64,000 bases of DNA from SZAS-18 sp038322235 (lineage in GTDB: Bacteria; Verrucomicrobiota; Verrucomicrobiia; Chthoniobacterales; SZAS-18). Shown piece after piece: positions 36,724-44,457 of this stretch. Made by a program: the position numbers and the translations under genes. The DNA lies in NCBI GenBank assembly GCA_038322235.1, contig JBBQFQ010000022.1, positions 13,982 through 77,981 of the forward strand. Reading direction: 5' to 3'. Within the stretch, counting starts at the first letter, position 1. Every line of letters begins with the position of its first letter. The notes under the pieces were generated by a model that made no database searches, was not told where the DNA came from, and saw nothing but the letters and a program-made list of their open reading frames with translations.

Positions 36724-37458
36724 ATGGTTCAAATAGAGGGGCTGACGAAGTTATACGCGGACTTCGCCGCGGTCACGGACCTCTCTTTCGGAGTCCAGGC
36801 GGGTGAAGTGCTCGGACTCGTCGGACCTAACGGCGCGGGGAAGACGACGACGCTCCGCTGCCTTGGTGGGATCATTCCGCCGACGAAAGGGGCGCTGCGG
36901 ATCGCCGGCCACGATCTTCTGGCCGATCCGATCGAAGCCAAGCGGGGACTCGCGTTCTTCGCGGACGAGCCGAAACTCTTTGAGCATCTCACCGTCTGGC
37001 AGCACCTCGAGTTCATGGGCCGGCTCTACGGCGTGGCCGATACCGCGATTCGCGGACGCGAACTGCTCGAGCGTCTCGACATGACAGAACGTGCCAACTC
37101 CCTGCCCGGAGAGCTCTCCCGCGGGATGAAGCAGAAGGTCGTGCTCGCCTGCGGCTTCCTCCATTCCCCGAAGGTGATGTTTTTCGACGAGCCGCTCACC
37201 GGTCTCGATCCTCTCGCGATCCGGCGGACGAAGGACCTCATCGTGGCGCAGGCTCGAGCCGGAGTGGCGGTCATCATCAGCTCGCATCTCCTCCATCTCC
37301 TCGAGGAGGTCTGCTCCCATGTGCTCATCCTGAAGCGCGGCGTGAAGGTCGCGCACGGCACGATGGAAGAGATTCGCGCGCTGCCGGGGGTCGGCGGGGA
37401 ATCGACGAGCCTCGAAGACGTCTTCATCCATCTCGTGGGTGAGGACGCCGGGAATTGA
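36724..37458 (+). CDS. ABC transporter ATP-binding protein
   Basis: A 244-residue ABC ATPase: Walker A GPNGAGKTT (34-42), Q-loop region near LFEHLTVWQ, signature LSRGMKQKV, Walker B VMFFDEPLTGLD and switch His in IISSHLLHLLEEV. The short single-domain form resembles CcmA/NatA-type export ATPases. Its permease partner is the next gene, 42 bases on. Confidence 0.92.
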   Translation: MVQIEGLTKLYADFAAVTDLSFGVQAGEVLGLVGPNGAGKTTTLRCLGGIIPPTKGALRIAGHDLLADPIEAKRGLAFFADEPKLFEHLTVWQHLEFMGRLYGVADTAIRGRELLERLDMTERANSLPGELSRGMKQKVVLACGFLHSPKVMFFDEPLTGLDPLAIRRTKDLIVAQARAGVAVIISSHLLHLLEEVCSHVLILKRGVKVAHGTMEEIRALPGVGGESTSLEDVFIHLVGEDAGN

Positions 37459-37500
37459 ACGCTCCGTTGCGCGTGGTGCCCCGGCCGTGAATTCGCTCCG

Positions 37501-39246
37501 ATGAACCACCCGCTGGCCTACCTCGTGACGCGTTCGACCTGGAACGCGATCCGCGCCCGGGTGCGCCGTCTCCGTCAGCCGAAATACCTCGCCGGCGCGA
37601 TCTTCGGCATCGGCTATTTCTACTTTCTTTTTTTCCGCAACGTCCAGGCGCGCGGGCTGACGCGCCGGAACGGCAGTCCCGTCCTGGACCTGGGCATCCC
37701 GCCCGAACTGGCGCCCGACATCGCCGCGTTCGTCCTGCTGATCATGGCGCTCATCACGTGCTGGATCCTCCCCGGTTCGCGCGCGGCCCTCACCTTCAGC
37801 GAGGCGGAGATGGCGTTCCTGCTCCCAGGTCCGGTGGGTCGGTCCACGCTGGTGCGCTACAAGCTCTTCAACGCGCTCTTCTGGATGCTGCTTCCCGCCC
37901 TGTTTTTCACGTTCGTCTCGGGGAGATTCGCGGAGGGCGCGCGCGGCTGGTATCACGCCGCCGGCTGGTGGTTCGTCCTGTCGACGCTGCAGCTCCACCG
38001 GCTCGCGGCCTCCTTCGCCCTCACGCGCGCCTTCGAGCGCGGGCTGTCGAGCGGACGCCGCCGGCTGCTGCTCGCCCTCGGATTTATCTGCGTTCTCGGC
38101 GGACTCGTGGCGTGGCGTCAGGTCGCGCCGGCTGCACCTGACCTCAAGAGCGTGCTCTCTGGACAGGCGCTCGGGCCTTACCTGGAGGGCCTCGTCCGGA
38201 CCGGACCGGCGACCTGGATCCTCTATCCCTTCAAGCTCGTCGTCCTGCCGTGGTTCGCGCCCACCCTGCCCGCCTTTCTCCTTGCGTGCGTCCCGGCGAT
38301 GCTCCTCCAATTCGCCCATTACCTTTGGGTCACCCGAGCCGACGTGGCCTTCGAGGAGGCGTCGATCGCCCATTCCGTGAAGCGAGCGGCGATGCTAGCG
38401 GCCCGAAAGTCGGGCGAGCGTCCCGCGGCGTTGCGCTCGCTTTCGGCGCGCCAGCCGCTGTTTGCCCTGCGGCCGACGGGCTGGGCGCCGTGGGCGCTGG
38501 TCTGGAAGTACGTGATCGAACTCGGCGGCCGTCGTCGCCTTTTGTGGTGGGCCGGAGGAGTGAGCGTGTTCCTCGCCTTCGTGGCGATCGCGGCGCGGAT
38601 TCCGGCGCTCCGCCCGGTTGGGGTCGTTGCGGTGGGCGTCAGCTCCGGGCTGCTCTTCAGCTCCATCGTCGTCTTTCCGATGCTTGCCTCGCAGGTCGTG
38701 CGGAAGAGTTTTTCCGCGCTCGAAGTGATGCGGACTCTACCCATTTCGGGTCCGCCGCTCGCGTTCGGCCAGCTGCTGGGTCCGGCTCTTCTCGGGGCAA
38801 TTCTCCAAGTCACGGCGCTCGCGATGATCGCGGTGGGTTCACCGGCGGCAGCCCGCTGGCTCACGCAGGCACCCGGTTTTTTCCTGCCGTGCGCTTGCAT
38901 CGGGTTGCTCGTGCTCCCGGCCTTCAACCTCGTGACGAGCCTCGTCCCCGTCGCACTCCCGCTTCTCTTTCCCGGCTGGTTTCGGCCCGGCGAGGCGGCG
39001 GGCATCGAGGCCACGGGACTGCGGTTCCTCGGGTTCTTCGGACAGTTGTTGTTCAACGCAGTTGCGCTCGCGCCGGCGGTGCTCGTTGTGCTGGGCTGCG
39101 TCTTCCTCGTCACGCCGCTGGCCGGCCCGGCCATCGGGGCGTTTTCGGCGGTCGGCACGGTGGCGCTGTTGTTGATCACCGAAGCGTGGCTCGGCCTGAT
39201 CGCGATCGGGAGATTGATTGACCGGTTCGATCCGACGGAGGTTTGA
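37501..39246 (+). CDS. ABC exporter membrane subunit, divergent
   Basis: A 581-residue integral membrane protein with about 10-12 hydrophobic segments in two halves and a soluble loop near 280-330. Directly downstream of an ABC ATPase gene and similar in layout to the putative ABC-exporter (ABC_export) permeases. Helix-rich regions include FVLLIMALITCWIL, RLLLALGFICVLGGLVAW and GLLFSSIVVFPMLASQVV. The substrate is unknown. Its 3' end faces thiC. Confidence 0.78.
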   Translation: MNHPLAYLVTRSTWNAIRARVRRLRQPKYLAGAIFGIGYFYFLFFRNVQARGLTRRNGSPVLDLGIPPELAPDIAAFVLLIMALITCWILPGSRAALTFSEAEMAFLLPGPVGRSTLVRYKLFNALFWMLLPALFFTFVSGRFAEGARGWYHAAGWWFVLSTLQLHRLAASFALTRAFERGLSSGRRRLLLALGFICVLGGLVAWRQVAPAAPDLKSVLSGQALGPYLEGLVRTGPATWILYPFKLVVLPWFAPTLPAFLLACVPAMLLQFAHYLWVTRADVAFEEASIAHSVKRAAMLAARKSGERPAALRSLSARQPLFALRPTGWAPWALVWKYVIELGGRRRLLWWAGGVSVFLAFVAIAARIPALRPVGVVAVGVSSGLLFSSIVVFPMLASQVVRKSFSALEVMRTLPISGPPLAFGQLLGPALLGAILQVTALAMIAVGSPAAARWLTQAPGFFLPCACIGLLVLPAFNLVTSLVPVALPLLFPGWFRPGEAAGIEATGLRFLGFFGQLLFNAVALAPAVLVVLGCVFLVTPLAGPAIGAFSAVGTVALLLITEAWLGLIAIGRLIDRFDPTEV

Positions 39247-39282
39247 GGATAGCGGTTGCGACGGGTGGGGTGCCGTCGCGCC

Positions 39283-39385
39283 GCGAGGCTTCTGACGCCT
39301 CGCCGGCGCCGGCCGGTGGCGTCCGCACGTGCGCTGCGGAGGCGCACATCGCATGGGCTCGTTCGTCCGCGGCCGCGCCGCGGAC
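39283..39385. terminator. Hairpin cluster between converging ABC permease and thiC genes
   Basis: Two perfect stems: GCGAGGC with GCCTCGC (39283-39303) and GTCCGCGG with CCGCGGAC (39365-39385), the latter eight bases past the thiC stop. Neither is followed by a T run. They may slow transcription from both sides. Confidence 0.35.
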
Positions 39386-39392
39386 TCGCGCG

Positions 39393-41336
39393 CTACGGCT
39401 TGGCGTATACTTGCGCGCCGGCTTCGACGAACTCGCGACTCTTTTCCTCGAGGCCGCGCTTCAGCGCCTCCTCTTCGGCGAGGCCCTGTTCCGCAGCGTA
39501 TTTGCGCACGTCCTCGGTGATCTTCATCGAGCAAAAGTGCGGCCCGCACATGCTGCAGAAATGGGCGCTCTTCGCGCCCTCGGCTGGCAGCGTCTCGTCG
39601 TGGAATTCCCGCGCGGTTTCCGGATCGAGCGAGAGATTGAACTGATCCTCCCAGCGAAACTCAAAGCGCGCCTTGCTCACCGCATTGTCGCGATGCTGGG
39701 CGCCGGGATGGCCCTTGGCGAGGTCCGCGGCGTGAGCGGCGATCTTGTACGTGATGACACCGTCTTTCACATCCTTCCGGTTTGGCAGGCCGAGGTGTTC
39801 CTTTGGGGTGACGTAGCAGAGCATCGCGCAGCCGTACCAGCCGATCATCGCCGCGCCGATGCCGCTCGTGATGTGATCGTAACCCGGGGCGATGTCGGTG
39901 GTGAGAGGCCCGAGCGTGTAAAACGGCGCCTCGTGGCACCACTCGAGCTGCTTCTGCATGTTTTCGTGAATCAGATGCATCGGGACGTGGCCCGGGCCCT
40001 CATTCATCACCTGAACGCCGTGCGCCCATGCGCGCTTGGTCAGATCGCCTTGAACCTCCAATTCCCCGAATTGCGCCGCATCGTTCGCATCCGCGATCGA
40101 GCCGGGCCGGAGGCCGTCGCCGATGCTGAAGGAGACGTCGTAGGCCGCCATGATCTCGCAGATGTCGTCCCAATGCGTGTAGAGGAAACTCTCCTTGTGG
40201 TGGGCGAGGCACCACTTCGCCATGATGCTGCCGCCGCGGCTGACGATGCCGGTCGCGCGCCGGGCAGTGAGCGGAATGAAGCGCAGGAGCACGCCCGCGT
40301 GCACCGTGAAGTAATCCACGCCCTGCTCGGCCTGCTCGATGAGGGTGTCGCGATAGATCTCCCAGGTGAGTTCCTCGGCCCGGCCACCCACCTTTTCGAG
40401 GGCCTGATAGATGGGGACCGTGCCGATCGGCACGGGTGAGTTGCGGAGGATCCACTCGCGGGTGGCGTGGATGTTCTTCCCGGTGGAAAGATCCATCACG
40501 GTATCGGCGCCCCACTTGGTCGCCCACCGCATTTTTTCGACCTCCTCCTCGATCGAGGAGGCGACGGCGCTGTTGCCGATGTTCGCGTTGATCTTCACGA
40601 GGAAATTCCGGCCGATGATCATCGGTTCCAGTTCCGGATGATTGATGTTCGCGGGAATGATCGCGCGGCCGCGGGCGACCTCGTCGCGCACGAACTCGGG
40701 CGTGATGTGCTTCGGAATCGCGGCGCCCCACGGCATGCCGGGGTGCTGCTGATTGAGGACGTTTCGCGCGCCGTCCTTGTTCTCGACTGCCTCATACGCT
40801 GCGATCCGCCCCATGTTTTCGCGCAGGGCGATGAATTCCATCTCCGGCGTGACGATGCCCTGCCGCGCGTAGTGTAACTGCGTGACGGGCGTCCCCTGCG
40901 AGGCCCGGAGGGCCTTCCGCTTCGGGAAGGCGTCGTTTTGGATCCCGAACGCGGAGTCATTCAAGCGCTGGGCCGCGAGAGCGACGTGCGTCTCGGAGAG
41001 ATAGCCGTTGTCGATCGGCTTGACCGGCCGGCCTTCGACTTCGGCGACATCACCCCGAGCCATGATCCAGCTCTTGCGCAGGGCGGGGAGACCGAGTTTC
41101 ACGTCGCAGGCGACATCGGGATCTCCCCACGGTCCGCTCGTGTCGTAAACGCGGAATGCTTCATTCTCTTCGATGCCGCCGTTCGGCAGCTTCGTGCGGG
41201 CGAGGCTGATCTCGCGGAGCGGCACGCGGATGTCCGGGTGGAGCGTTCCCTCGATGTAGACCTTGCGGCTGTTGGGGAGAACGTCGCTGCTGTGAGGGGC
41301 GGCGGAAGGCGCGGAGGAGTCGGAGCTGGCGATCAT
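39393..41336 (-). CDS. thiC: Phosphomethylpyrimidine synthase
   Basis: Radical SAM enzyme making the HMP-phosphate pyrimidine moiety of thiamine from aminoimidazole ribotide. It is 647 residues from ATG 41336. The core has TVMDLSTGKNIH, FTVHAGVLLR, SRGGSIMAKW and EGPGHVPMHL. The C-terminal cluster CSMCGPHFCSM gives the CX2CX4C ligands of the 4Fe-4S cluster. It lies under a TPP riboswitch and is not next to other thi genes. Confidence 0.98.
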   Translation of the reverse strand: MIASSDSSAPSAAPHSSDVLPNSRKVYIEGTLHPDIRVPLREISLARTKLPNGGIEENEAFRVYDTSGPWGDPDVACDVKLGLPALRKSWIMARGDVAEVEGRPVKPIDNGYLSETHVALAAQRLNDSAFGIQNDAFPKRKALRASQGTPVTQLHYARQGIVTPEMEFIALRENMGRIAAYEAVENKDGARNVLNQQHPGMPWGAAIPKHITPEFVRDEVARGRAIIPANINHPELEPMIIGRNFLVKINANIGNSAVASSIEEEVEKMRWATKWGADTVMDLSTGKNIHATREWILRNSPVPIGTVPIYQALEKVGGRAEELTWEIYRDTLIEQAEQGVDYFTVHAGVLLRFIPLTARRATGIVSRGGSIMAKWCLAHHKESFLYTHWDDICEIMAAYDVSFSIGDGLRPGSIADANDAAQFGELEVQGDLTKRAWAHGVQVMNEGPGHVPMHLIHENMQKQLEWCHEAPFYTLGPLTTDIAPGYDHITSGIGAAMIGWYGCAMLCYVTPKEHLGLPNRKDVKDGVITYKIAAHAADLAKGHPGAQHRDNAVSKARFEFRWEDQFNLSLDPETAREFHDETLPAEGAKSAHFCSMCGPHFCSMKITEDVRKYAAEQGLAEEEALKRGLEEKSREFVEAGAQVYAKP

Positions 41337-41344
41337 GGGACGAA

Positions 41345-41363
41345 GTCGAAACTGGGGTTCGAC
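41345..41363 (-). promoter_or_regulatory. Hairpin between TPP aptamer and thiC start
   Basis: A six-pair stem (GTCGAA with TTCGAC) and a seven-base loop end eight bases before the thiC ATG. It could be the expression platform that hides the ribosome-binding region when TPP is bound. No T run follows, which argues for translational rather than transcriptional control. Confidence 0.45.
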
Positions 41364-41387
41364 AGGCGCGCGCTCCGGCTGCGTCCG

Positions 41388-41470
41388 ACTTCCCTGCGGC
41401 GGCATTACCCGCATCAGGTTCGAAGGGTTCCTCCACGTGCGGAGGTCTCAGCCGTCACCAGCGCCCCTGT
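41388..41470 (-). ncRNA. TPP riboswitch (THI element)
   Basis: The conserved aptamer parts are on the minus strand in order: the opening GGGGCGC, GGCTGAGA (CTGAGA at 41446-41451), ACCCTTCGAACCTGATGC (CCTGAT at 41413-41418), GGGTAATGCC and the closing GCAGGGAA. Size and spacing fit the class. It senses thiamine pyrophosphate and represses thiC, which starts about 50 bases downstream. Confidence 0.96.
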
Positions 41471-41558
41471 CTTAAGGCGGACTCTACGAGTCCGCGCGCG
41501 GAGAGTCAATGCGGGGAAGATCCCGCGCCAGCGTTTGCCGCGTCTTCCTGATCGGCGA

Positions 41559-42755
41559 CTAATCCTCCCGCGGGCCCATCGCCGGGCGGTGGTTGAAACT
41601 GATGGGTATGGTGTTGCTGACGGGGAAGGCGGAAGAAGGCGCATCGACGTTCACGAGTCGGCCGAGGGTCGGCAGGCGCTCCGCCTTGTAGTCGGCGACG
41701 AGGCGCGGGAAGCGGTGGAATTGGGCGAGTCCCCGGTAGGCTTCGACGCCGTCGGCGATCGACTCGCAAAGCGCGCGGCGCCAGAGCGGGTCATGAATCT
41801 GCCTTCCGTCCTGCGCGTTGCTGAGGAAGCCGCCTTCGATCAAGAGGGAGGGGGACTTGGTGAGCTTCAGCACGGCGAACCGGGCGCGCTTCACGCCGCG
41901 ATCGAATTCCTGCATGTTCCCGACCAGGGCGTGCTGCACGGCGGTGGCGAGGGCGAGGCTGGCGTTTTCGAAATCGTGGCCCGGCAGCTGGGCGAGGAGG
42001 TCCGCGTAGGTGTACTCGTCATGCGTGGCCGGAGCACCGCGCGGGGCGAGCGCGAAGACCTCGAACCCCGACGCGTCGCCGGCATTGCCCGGCGCGGCGT
42101 TGAAGTGCACGCAGACAAAAATCGAATCCGGAACCGCGTTCGCGCGGCGGGCGCGTTCCTCGAGCGGGAGGAAAATGTCCGTGTCGCGGGTCATCACGAC
42201 TTTCAAACCGCGCTTCTCGAACAGCGTCTTGAGCTCCTTCGAGACGAGCAGATTGTAATCCTTCTCCCAGCCGAGCGTGCTGGCAGCACCCTTGTCGTGT
42301 CCGCCATGGCCGGCGTCAATGACCACCGTCTTGAACGGACGGACCTGTTGCACGACCTGCGGGCGCAGGGCCGGTTCGATCGTCTTCGCGAGATCGAATC
42401 GCGAGATCAGCATCTGGCCGTCTTGGTAGCGCGCCGGAAAGGACAGCCACTGGACGACGCCATTGATGACGACGGAACGGCTTTCACCAGTCACCTGAAG
42501 GCTGAAGCGGCCATTCGAGACGAGCACCTTCCGCTCGGTCGGAGTCAGGTTGCCCTTCAGCTTGTAGAATCGTGCGATGTTCTCGAGCGTGAGATAATCG
42601 CGGCCCTCGTGCTTGACGATTTTCCAGTCGACAGACTCCTCCTTGGCGGGAGCTGCCGCGGGACGCGTGGCGCGCTTCTCCGCCGCGGGCGCAGCGGAGC
42701 ATGCGAGGGCGAGACTGGCGGCGAAAAGGGCGAGGGAGACGGAGCGGCGGAGCAT
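41559..42755 (-). CDS. N-acetylmuramoyl-L-alanine amidase (Amidase_3), exported
   Basis: A 398-residue paralogue of the 18931-20046 amidase. The signal peptide (SVSLALFAASLALACSAAPA; a Cys near the cut might be lipidated) precedes an N-terminal domain (HEGRDYLTLENIARFYKL). The catalytic domain has VIDAGHGGHDKGA, GWEKDYN, VCVHFNAAPG and LIEGGFLSN, the zinc and acid residues of the family. A roughly 60-residue tail is unlike that of the paralogue. It starts upstream of the thiC riboswitch region with separate control likely. Confidence 0.9.
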   Translation of the reverse strand: MLRRSVSLALFAASLALACSAAPAAEKRATRPAAAPAKEESVDWKIVKHEGRDYLTLENIARFYKLKGNLTPTERKVLVSNGRFSLQVTGESRSVVINGVVQWLSFPARYQDGQMLISRFDLAKTIEPALRPQVVQQVRPFKTVVIDAGHGGHDKGAASTLGWEKDYNLLVSKELKTLFEKRGLKVVMTRDTDIFLPLEERARRANAVPDSIFVCVHFNAAPGNAGDASGFEVFALAPRGAPATHDEYTYADLLAQLPGHDFENASLALATAVQHALVGNMQEFDRGVKRARFAVLKLTKSPSLLIEGGFLSNAQDGRQIHDPLWRRALCESIADGVEAYRGLAQFHRFPRLVADYKAERLPTLGRLVNVDAPSSAFPVSNTIPISFNHRPAMGPRED

Positions 42756-42857
42756 TAAAGGGCGCGAGTGGAACAATTAGACCATCGGAAGGGCATTTTG
42801 TTCAGGTTACGCTGCTTCGTTCAATGACGGATCTCGATCCCCGCCCGTCTTCCGAAG

Positions 42858-42931
42858 TGGCTGCCTCGCAAGGATTCGAACCTTGACAAAGTGATTCAGA
42901 GTCACTTGTGCTACCGTTACACTACGAGGCA
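42858..42931 (-). tRNA. tRNA-Gln (CTG anticodon)
   Basis: Folds as a cloverleaf. Acceptor stem TGCCTCG/CGAGGCA, discriminator G, encoded CCA, T-arm with GGTTCGAATCC, and anticodon stem AGTGA/TCACT around loop CTCTGAA, giving anticodon CUG. 74 bases including CCA. Confidence 0.94.
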
Positions 42932-43220
42932 ATCGCGTGAACTGGAATCAGTGCCTGCAAAGCGGGCACTCCGCAAAGGGTTTTTTCCCGGGTGCCCTCT
43001 GGGGCTAAGGGAAGAAAGTTGGGCGCCGCAGAACGCGCGGCAATCCGGGCGACACACGCGGGAAGCCGCATGAATGCTGACGCGGATGCGCATCAAAGAA
43101 AGTGGAAGGCATCAAATGATTTGACACTCCATGACGTGAGTGACACAACGCGGCGTTACTTCGTGCACCCCGAAAGTTCCCCCGGGCCCGCGAGGATTCA
43201 CTCACCTCCACTCATTTGTC

Positions 43221-43496
43221 ATGAACAAAGCCAAACTCATCGAATCGGTCCAGAAGGCGCTCGGCGCCGACACCAGCAAGTCGCACGCGGCGGCGGCGGT
43301 GGAAGCAGTCATCAACGGCATCAAGGCTGGCCTCAAGAAGGAAAAGTCCGTTCAGCTCATCGGCTTCGGCACCTTCAAGGTGGCGCAGCGCAAAGCCCGC
43401 ACCGGGGTCAATCCGAAGACCGGCCAGAAGATCAAAATCAAGGCCTCGAAGACCGTTAAGTTCGTCGTCGGCAAAGATCTGAAGTCCAAGCTCTAA
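43221..43496 (+). CDS. HU/IHF family DNA-binding protein
   Basis: A nucleoid-associated protein of 91 residues. ATG 43221 gives the standard N-terminus MNKAKLIESV. The family motifs are AVINGIKAGLKK, LIGFGTFKV and the beta-arm RKARTGVNPKTGQKI with its intercalating Pro. It bends DNA and may act on supercoiled or palindromic sites. A strong terminator follows 34 bases after the stop. The 290 bases upstream hold the promoter; a TTGACA at 43121 has no good partner -10. Confidence 0.96.
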   Translation: MNKAKLIESVQKALGADTSKSHAAAAVEAVINGIKAGLKKEKSVQLIGFGTFKVAQRKARTGVNPKTGQKIKIKASKTVKFVVGKDLKSKL

Positions 43497-43530
43497 TTTC
43501 GCGACGAGAGGATTTCTCCCTCGACCGGAG

Positions 43531-43565
43531 AACCCGTTCCGCCGTCCGGCGGAACGGGTTTTCTT
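43531..43565 (+). terminator. Intrinsic terminator of the HU gene
   Basis: A perfect 13-pair stem (AACCCGTTCCGCC with its complement), loop GTCC, then TTTTCTT. It shares the gap with the convergent DUF1844 gene. Confidence 0.92.
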
Positions 43566-43630
43566 GTGCCTGCGCACCCGCTCGCTTCCCGGGGAGAGCC
43601 GGTCGACCCGGGCGAAGCCGCGGGTTCCGA

Positions 43631-44125
43631 TCAGCCGTAGCTCTTCGTAAAGCGCACCTTGCGCTCGGCCTCGGCCTGCTGCGGCGAGGTGGGGGTGGAA
43701 GGGGACGAGGCCGTGACGGAAGCTGGAGACGGCTTGGGCTGCGGCTGCGCCGTGCCGGCGGAGGTCGTCAACGCGGGAGCGGACTCCGGTGCTCCCTCCT
43801 CGTCCTCCGGTGCCGTCAGGGCCGACGTATCGTACGCGGTCAGGTCACCGCTGATCCGCACGTACTCGAACTGGAGATCACCGAGCATCTTCGTGAGGAT
43901 TTTCGCTTCCTCCGGAACGAGGTTGCCGCGGGTTTTTTCCCGGATCATTTCGATCTGGTCGATGTAGATCTTCGCCGCCTTGAGGTTGCGCATCGTCTTG
44001 CCGGTGGCCGGGTGCGGTTGCAGTCCCAGAAGCATCACGCTCTGCTCGGCGAGCATCATGATGAGTTCGATGAACCGCTGGGACATCTCAGCAGAGTTGG
44101 CGGTGGTGCGTTGGACTTCGGCCAT
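43631..44125 (-). CDS. DUF1844 domain protein
   Basis: A 164-residue protein. The first 95 residues match DUF1844: FIELIMMLAEQSVMLLGLQPHP, then a helical AKIYIDQIEMIREKTRGNL and a final EFVR-type helix (LQFEYVRI). The last 60 residues are Pro/Ser/Thr/Ala-rich and likely disordered. No enzymatic motif. The domain is found next to translation or envelope genes in other phyla; role unknown. Divergent from the thrS leader. Confidence 0.82.
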   Translation of the reverse strand: MAEVQRTTANSAEMSQRFIELIMMLAEQSVMLLGLQPHPATGKTMRNLKAAKIYIDQIEMIREKTRGNLVPEEAKILTKMLGDLQFEYVRISGDLTAYDTSALTAPEDEEGAPESAPALTTSAGTAQPQPKPSPASVTASSPSTPTSPQQAEAERKVRFTKSYG

Positions 44126-44269
44126 AGGAAACGGGGATGAAAGGGGACGGAATGGACCAAACCGGACATCCCAAGTCTAACACGGGCAGACGCGAATTTC
44201 TCCTGAAGATGACACGGGCATCGCGGCTGGGGAGCCCGCGCTTTTGGGGGCGCGCCGCGTTTCTTGCGC

Positions 44270-44296
44270 TTGACCGCCGACCGGTCCGCGGATACT
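44270..44296 (+). promoter_or_regulatory. Candidate promoter of the thrS leader
   Basis: TTGACC (44270-44275), 15 bases, GATACT (44291-44296). The spacing is two short of ideal. Initiation here would put the start within a few bases of the leader ATG, giving a nearly leaderless peptide. Confidence 0.35.
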
Positions 44297-44307
44297 CGAA
44301 ACCCGTC

Positions 44308-44370
44308 ATGAACGGCGCAACGCCCACCACGCTCATCACCACGACGCGCCTCCGGCGCGCGCGGGTCTGA
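44308..44370 (+). CDS. Threonine-rich leader peptide of thrS
   Basis: A 20-codon frame encoding MNGATPTTLITTTRLRRARV. Six of the 20 codons are Thr, five of them within codons 7-13 next to an Ile. It ends 27 bases before an intrinsic terminator that precedes thrS. The composition recalls thrL of the E. coli threonine operon, and the placement recalls pheM ahead of pheST. Stalling at Thr codons when charged tRNA-Thr is scarce would be expected to favour read-through into thrS. No Shine-Dalgarno core is evident before its ATG. Translation is inferred, not shown. Confidence 0.7.
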   Translation: MNGATPTTLITTTRLRRARV

Positions 44371-44397
44371 GCGGGCTTTGTTCCCCCATCAGCCAGC

Positions 44398-44429
44398 GGG
44401 CGACCGGATCAACGGTCGCCCCTTTTTTT
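44398..44429 (+). terminator. Attenuator-type intrinsic terminator before thrS
   Basis: Nine-pair stem GGGCGACCG/CGGTCGCCC with loop GATCAA, followed by C and seven T. It lies between the Thr-rich leader and the thrS ATG, 28 bases upstream of it. A further stem (GCGGGCT with AGCCAGC, 44371-44397) sits just ahead. I could not draw an unambiguous antiterminator by eye. Confidence 0.88.
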
Positions 44430-44457
44430 GCCCACGTCACGCCCATCCCATCCCGAT

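Noticed and set aside
43121..43149. Sigma-70 promoter of the HU gene
   Set aside because: TTGACA is perfect, but nothing resembling TATAAT lies 16-18 bases downstream.
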